From NCBI RefSeq assembly GCF_003963535.1, contig NZ_CP034539.1, positions 1,612,001 to 1,676,000 of the forward strand: a stretch of DNA of 64,000 bases, written 5' to 3'. Positions 59,974 through 64,000 of the stretch are shown piece by piece. Source of the DNA: Streptomyces cyaneochromogenes (GTDB lineage Bacteria > Actinomycetota > Actinomycetes > Streptomycetales > Streptomycetaceae). Position numbers and translations under genes: made by a program. The notes beneath the pieces are model-generated. The model was not told the origin of the DNA, did not search any database, and was given only the letters and a program-made list of their open reading frames with translations. Each line of letters opens with the position of its first letter. Position 1 is the first letter of the stretch.

Positions 59974-60618
59974 TCACTCCCCCGCGGCTACCGGTTCCGG
60001 TTCCTGATGGGCCACCTGGGCCTTCTTCGCCTTGCGCTTGATGATCAGCATCGACGTCAGGCCGATCAGGACCGCCGCCACCAGGCCCAGCCACGAGAAG
60101 CGCTTCAGCCAGGACTCGGCGACCACGCCCACGTAGTAGATGACCGCGGTCGTGCCGCCCGCCCAGAGGATGCCGCCGAAGACGTTGGCGATCAGGAACT
60201 TCCAGTACGGCATCCGCAGGACGCCCGCGAGGGGGCCGGCGAAGATGCGCAGGAGGGCGACGAAGCGGCCGAAGAAGACGGCCCACATGCCCCACTTCTG
60301 GAAGGAGCGCTCGGCGGTGGCGATATGGCCCTCGCTGAAGTGCTTGGGGAACTTCGTGCCCAGCCAGGCCAGGAGTGGGCGACCGCCCTTGCGGCCGATG
60401 GCATAGCCGATGGAGTCACCGATGATCGCGCCCGCGGTCGCGCAGGCGCCGAGCACGACGGGGTCGATCTCACCGTGCTGTGAGGCGAGCAGCGCCGAGG
60501 AGACCAGGATGATCTCGCCGGGCAGTGGGATGCCCAGGCTTTCCAGGCCGATGACCACGCCGACCAGCAGATAGATCGCCAGTGGGGGCACCGTTTCGAG
60601 CCATTCCTGGACGTGCAA
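59974..60618 (-). CDS. DedA family membrane protein
   Basis: Polytopic membrane protein of 214 aa. DedA features: ESLGIPLPGEIILVSSALLA, AGAIIGDSIGYAIGRKGGRP, FGRFVALLRIFAGPLAGVLR, NVFGGILWAGGTTAVIYYVG. DedA proteins act in membrane homeostasis, probably as lipid flippases. The start appears to be TTG 60618, supported by SD GAGG eight bases upstream and the family start MHVQEWLE; no ATG or GTG lies at a suitable place. The C-terminus is basic (IIKRKAKKAQ). Confidence 0.93.
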   Translation of the reverse strand: MHVQEWLETVPPLAIYLLVGVVIGLESLGIPLPGEIILVSSALLASQHGEIDPVVLGACATAGAIIGDSIGYAIGRKGGRPLLAWLGTKFPKHFSEGHIATAERSFQKWGMWAVFFGRFVALLRIFAGPLAGVLRMPYWKFLIANVFGGILWAGGTTAVIYYVGVVAESWLKRFSWLGLVAAVLIGLTSMLIIKRKAKKAQVAHQEPEPVAAGE

Positions 60619-60654
60619 CGCCGCTTCCTCTCGTCTCCTGGACCCTGCGTTCCC

Positions 60655-60684
60655 GGCGCACGCTCACGGCCGTGAGCGTGCGCC
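60655..60684 (-). terminator. Perfect hairpin after the esterase gene
   Basis: GGCGCACGCTCACGG and its exact complement form a 30-base palindrome, 9 bases beyond the esterase stop (60693) and 37 bases before the DedA start on the same strand. It should end esterase transcription. Confidence 0.7.
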
Positions 60685-60692
60685 GGGGCAGC

Positions 60693-62273
60693 CTACCCGT
60701 TCTGAGTGACGGTCTCGGCGTCCCAGAGGTTGCACCGGTGCTCACTGTGCACGGTGGCGCTCGTCTCATTCCCGCCGGCGGACGTGGTGCGCAGGGCCAG
60801 CACCGCCCCCGGCCGGGACGGCATCGCGGGCTGTCCCGCCGCGCGCGGCACCCCGTCCCGGACGAAGGAGCCCCAGTACTGGACCATCTGCCGCGCCAGC
60901 CTCCGCTGCTCGGCGTTCAGCGGTGACGGGAGGCCGAAGTGCTTGAAGAGGTACTGCACCTCGTTGACATGGGTCGCGCCGAAGTCGAAGTCCGTGCCGA
61001 GGTTGCGCAGGGACGCGAAGGGCGGGGAGGTGCGGTCGGCGAACTCGTACGCGTAGACCTTGCCGCGTCCGGCGAGTGTGGAGTCGAGGCGGAGGGCCGG
61101 GCAGGCGAACAGCTGGTCGCCCTGGGCCGTGGCGTAGGCGATGGTCGGTGCGGGGTAGGAAGACAGGGGGTAGCGCGCGAGCGCCTCGTCGCCGTAGTCC
61201 GCCCGCATGACCGTCGGGTACCGGTCGGCGGTGAGCGGGGTGCCGCTCAGGTCGAAGCGGGCGAATGCGAAGAGGCGCCCCTCGTCCTGGTTCGCGCCGT
61301 TCATGACCGGTACGCCGGCAGCGGCGCCCTGCGCGAACGCCTCCTTCGGCTGCCTCGGCAGGAACGCGCCGCCGGTCACCGGCGCCCAGTCGAACCCGCT
61401 CTGCGCCGCCAGGATCTCGGCGGGCGGCTTGGCCCGCAGACAGGCGACGTCGGCACAGCCGAGCTTCTGCGCGAAGGCGGCTCCCTGGGCCACGGCCGTC
61501 TCGTGCGTGCGCGCACCGCAGTCGCCGTACGCCCCGCTCTGGATGATCCCGGCCCGGAACAGACCCTTCGCCGTCGGCGAGGCCAGCTGGGTGCAGACCG
61601 AGCGGCCGCCCGCCGACTCGCCCGCGATGGTCACACGGCCCGGGTCACCGCCGAAACGGCCGATGTTGGCACGGGTCCAGCGCAGCGCGGCCTGCTGGTC
61701 GAGCATGCCGAAGTTGCCGGACACCTTGTCGCGGGCCTCTCCGTCGAGGCCGGCCGTCGCGAGGAAACCCATCGCCCCGAGGCGGTAGTTGACGGTCACG
61801 ACGACCGTGCCGGTCTGCCGGGCGAAGGTGTCGGGGACGACGTCCTGGCCGGCCCCGGCGGTGAGCCCTCCGCCGTGGAACCAGACCAGGACCGCCCGGC
61901 GGGCGGAACCTTCGGGTGTACGGGCCTTTTCGGGGACGTACACATTGAGGTCGAGGCAGTCCTCGGTGTGGCTCGGCCGCTCGTAGCCGGGGTCCCAACT
62001 CGCCGCCTGCACACACTTGTCGCCGAAGTCCTGTGCCGTACGAACGCCTTGCCAGGGCTTGACCGGCCGCGGCTCCCGCCAGCGGAGTCCCGCGACGGGC
62101 GGCTCGGCGTAGGGGATGCCGAGGAACTGCCGTCCCTCGGCGGTGGTTTCACCCTGTACCCAGCCCGCGTCCGTGCGGACCACGGGGTCCTCGGTGGCCT
62201 GCGCATGCGCGGGCACGGGAATGATGAGCGGCGCCGCGAGGGCCAGCAGCGCGATGGACAAACGACGTAACAC
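60693..62273 (-). CDS. Secreted type-B carboxylesterase
   Basis: Predicted exported carboxylesterase/lipase, 526 aa. The signal peptide is VLRRLSIALLALAAPLIIPV ending AHAQA. The type-B signature VTIAGESAGGRSVCTQLASP carries the nucleophilic Ser (~195). The oxyanion hole region is VLVWFHGGGLTAGAG; the C-terminal catalytic His is in ATHVNEVQYLFKHFG. Substrate unknown. GTG 62273 has SD GGAGG seven bases upstream; the longer frame adds 13 residues that would precede the signal peptide. Cys pairs (DCGARTHET, CADVACLRAKP) suggest disulfides in the mature enzyme. Confidence 0.92.
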   Translation of the reverse strand: MLRRLSIALLALAAPLIIPVPAHAQATEDPVVRTDAGWVQGETTAEGRQFLGIPYAEPPVAGLRWREPRPVKPWQGVRTAQDFGDKCVQAASWDPGYERPSHTEDCLDLNVYVPEKARTPEGSARRAVLVWFHGGGLTAGAGQDVVPDTFARQTGTVVVTVNYRLGAMGFLATAGLDGEARDKVSGNFGMLDQQAALRWTRANIGRFGGDPGRVTIAGESAGGRSVCTQLASPTAKGLFRAGIIQSGAYGDCGARTHETAVAQGAAFAQKLGCADVACLRAKPPAEILAAQSGFDWAPVTGGAFLPRQPKEAFAQGAAAGVPVMNGANQDEGRLFAFARFDLSGTPLTADRYPTVMRADYGDEALARYPLSSYPAPTIAYATAQGDQLFACPALRLDSTLAGRGKVYAYEFADRTSPPFASLRNLGTDFDFGATHVNEVQYLFKHFGLPSPLNAEQRRLARQMVQYWGSFVRDGVPRAAGQPAMPSRPGAVLALRTTSAGGNETSATVHSEHRCNLWDAETVTQNG

Positions 62274-62383
62274 CGGTCCACCTCCACATTCGTCCGCAGT
62301 TGAAGGAACCACGTTGTGAGGCGCTGGTGACGCGTGTCAACGAGGCGGACGAGAAACGGCCGAATGATGGCAGCACGAGAAGG

Positions 62384-62410
62384 AGGGGTCACCCCGGCGG
62401 GGTGACCCCT
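62384..62410 (-). terminator. Hairpin after the sigma-like/ricin gene
   Basis: AGGGGTCACCCC / GGGGTGACCCCT, 12-bp perfect stem with a 3-base loop, 3 bases beyond the stop at 62414 on the minus strand and 110 bases upstream of the esterase start. Confidence 0.75.
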
Positions 62411-62413
62411 CGA

Positions 62414-64000
62414 CTAGCGGACGGCGGTGCCGAGCGCCGTCGTGGCGGTGTCCACGACGGCGGACACCGTGGCCGGCACCTCGGCCGGCAGGGCCACGAC
62501 GGCATCGACGGGGTCGGCCGGGGCGGCGGGCTCGGCCACCTCACCGGAATCGTCCTGGACGTACCGGGTCTCGTACTGCGGCTCCGGATGGTCCGACGGC
62601 CCGTCCGGCTCGCCCTTCGGGGACTCGGGCTTGGGCGGCCCGGGGACCGCGGCACCCGGCTTCTCGGACTCGGACTCGGGCTCGGGCTCGGACGCCGCGG
62701 GCTCGCCGCCCTCCCCTTCCTCGTCCGGCTTCCCCTTCTCGGCTTTCAGCTCGGGCGTCGTCTCGCCCACGCCGGCCGGCCCGCCGCCGAGCAGCCAGCG
62801 CTGCGCCTCGGATCCGTCCCGTTCGGCGAGCACCACGCTGTCGTCGTCACCGGAGGCGACCGCCAGCCCTCCGGACCGGCGCGGCAGCAGCTCCCCATGG
62901 ACGGTGAGGTCGTAGCGCACCTCGCCGGCGTGCGCGAGGCAGTTGGCGAGGACGACCGTGCCCTTGTCGGCGTCGGAGTCCAGGCAGAGGGTGGGGTCGG
63001 CGGCGCTGCGCAGCAGGCCGCTGTCCTGGTACGACCACTGCTGGGACGCGGCGGACGAGCACTGCGCCAGCTCGGCCCGGGCACCGGTGCGGATCTCGCC
63101 CTTGCGGAGGTCCAGGCACAGGCCCCGGTCGACATTGCGCAGCCTGCCCAGGGCGATCTCGACGGGGTCCTCGGCCGAGGCGGCCGACGGTGAACCGCCT
63201 GTCGAGGGTCTGGCCACCGTGCCCGGGCTGACGGACTTGCCGCTGGGCACACCCCAGGTCGCCTGCGCGTCGGGGACACCGCTCTCCTCGGACCAGCCCT
63301 TGGCGGTGAGCACCGTGACGAGCAGGGCGAGGGAGGTCAGACCCACGCCCAGGGCGAGGCCCTTCGCGCGTCCGCGCGGCGCGACGCGCTGGTCCGGACG
63401 GTGCCGTCCGCCGCGTCGGGGGCGGTCGCACGACGCGGGGCCCACGCCGCCCCGTCCGGGCCGGGAGCCGAGATAGCGCCGGGCGCCCCAGCCGAGCACG
63501 GTTTCGGCCAGCAGCACTTCGAGTCCGCCCTCGAAATGGCTGAGCTGCTCGGCGGCGTGACGGCAGTATCGGCATTCCATCAGGTGCTGTTGCACATCGG
63601 GCAACAGAGCCCCGCCGCGGCGAATGGGGACGTCGAGGAGGCGGTTGTAGTAACGGCATTCCCGGGTGGGTGCGAGTTCGCGGTGGGCGCGGACGCAACC
63701 CGCCCGGAATTGCTCCCGCACTCCCTCCATCGCGGCCGACGCGGTGCTTGTGTCCACCCCCAGCAGACCGGCGGGTACGGTTATCGGTTCCGCCTCGACC
63801 TCGGTGTGCCAGAGGAGACATTGCGAGGCGCCCGGAAGTGCCCGGAATGCGCGCTCGGCGATGTGGCGCCTTTCGGGCGTCACGGACCGTGCGGCGCGCA
63901 GCCCGCGCCCTCCGGTGGGTTTGCCGAGTTCCGGCATCAGGGCGGAAATTGCGCTGTCGGCCGCCCACTCCTTCACCAGGTCCCGTACGGCGGTGAGGAG
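62414..64000 (-). CDS. Sigma-factor-like membrane protein with ricin-type lectin domain (partial)
   Basis: The frame is open to the window edge, so the N-terminus is missing; 528 codons are visible. The first part (LLTAVRDLVKEWA, SVTPERRHIAERAFRALPGA, TASAAMEGVREQFRAGCVRA) resembles a sigma-70-like N-terminal region. Then QQHLMECRYCRHAAEQLSHF is an anti-sigma zinc-finger-like HxxxCxxC segment. A single membrane helix (LALGVGLTSLALLVTVLTA) separates this from an outside part with a ricin B-type repeat (NVDRGLCLDLRKGEIRTGA, QQWSYQDSGLLRSAADPTLC, EAQRWLLGG) and a Pro/Glu/Ser-rich tail. Such proteins are common in streptomycetes and may link sugar binding to transcription; not proven. A hairpin follows the stop. 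Confidence 0.75.
   Translation of the reverse strand, partial: LLTAVRDLVKEWAADSAISALMPELGKPTGGRGLRAARSVTPERRHIAERAFRALPGASQCLLWHTEVEAEPITVPAGLLGVDTSTASAAMEGVREQFRAGCVRAHRELAPTRECRYYNRLLDVPIRRGGALLPDVQQHLMECRYCRHAAEQLSHFEGGLEVLLAETVLGWGARRYLGSRPGRGGVGPASCDRPRRGGRHRPDQRVAPRGRAKGLALGVGLTSLALLVTVLTAKGWSEESGVPDAQATWGVPSGKSVSPGTVARPSTGGSPSAASAEDPVEIALGRLRNVDRGLCLDLRKGEIRTGARAELAQCSSAASQQWSYQDSGLLRSAADPTLCLDSDADKGTVVLANCLAHAGEVRYDLTVHGELLPRRSGGLAVASGDDDSVVLAERDGSEAQRWLLGGGPAGVGETTPELKAEKGKPDEEGEGGEPAASEPEPESESEKPGAAVPGPPKPESPKGEPDGPSDHPEPQYETRYVQDDSGEVAEPAAPADPVDAVVALPAEVPATVSAVVDTATTALGTAVR

Overview
The window is high-GC actinobacterial chromosome, almost certainly Streptomyces: strong GC bias at codon third positions, many GTG starts, GTGA/ATGA gene overlaps, mycothiol-related genes, DUF5753 and DUF6174 proteins, and a typical streptomycete hairpin repeat. 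No tRNA, rRNA or CRISPR array was recognised. All calls rest on reading the sequence and remembered family motifs; no database search was run.

Layout. 1-7.6 kb: a large STAND (NB-ARC-like) ATPase with tetratricopeptide repeats, then the sbcD-sbcC nuclease pair on the minus strand. 7.6-15.9 kb: an accessory stretch between sbcD and a yigZ-family gene. It holds small secreted proteins (a DUF6174 lipoprotein, a minimal HExxH metalloprotease and a lipoprotein next to it), a translationally coupled trio (small membrane protein, ECF-type sigma factor, XRE/DUF5753 protein), a dead IS5-type insertion sequence with intact ends, and fragments of genes (DUF4396 protein, Kup potassium transporter, an RNA methyltransferase tail). 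15.9-18.1 kb: YigZ family protein, SixA-type phosphatase and a CysRS-like fragment protein.

18-53 kb is a methyl-group catabolic island for choline and glycine betaine. Choline oxidation (GMC oxidoreductase, aldehyde dehydrogenase) and betaine uptake (OpuA-type ABC transporter) feed a Rieske betaine demethylase, present twice, with two FAD reductases and a Rieske ferredoxin. Dimethylglycine oxidase and sarcosine oxidase (SoxB, a fused SoxD-SoxA, SoxG) then yield glycine. FolD, PurU and an MTHFR-like protein handle folate one-carbon units. GlyA and SdaA take glycine to serine and pyruvate. A mycothiol-type formaldehyde dehydrogenase, a metallo-hydrolase, FdhD and an MshA-like glycosyltransferase fit formaldehyde and formate disposal. 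Two near-identical IclR regulators sit in the island. A palindrome of form GTTGCG-N5-CGCAAC recurs in front of most transcription units and overlaps both regulator start codons, so this looks like one regulon. A BCCT-type betaine transporter at the edge is a pseudogene.

53-64 kb is ordinary chromosome: CoA-binding protein, PobA-like hydroxylase, His-rich cation efflux protein behind tandem palindromes, YbaK-like deacylase, XRE-cupin regulator divergent from an EamA transporter, two left-handed beta-helix proteins, a DedA protein, a secreted carboxylesterase, and the C-terminal part of a sigma-like/ricin-lectin membrane protein cut by the window end.

Most unusual points: a 32-bp micro-inversion inside the mshA-like gene that reverts in frame to family consensus; a GcvH-family protein whose lipoyl lysine is threonine; SoxD and SoxA joined in frame through an intergenic-type hairpin repeat; and the shared operator with leaderless, self-overlapped IclR promoters.
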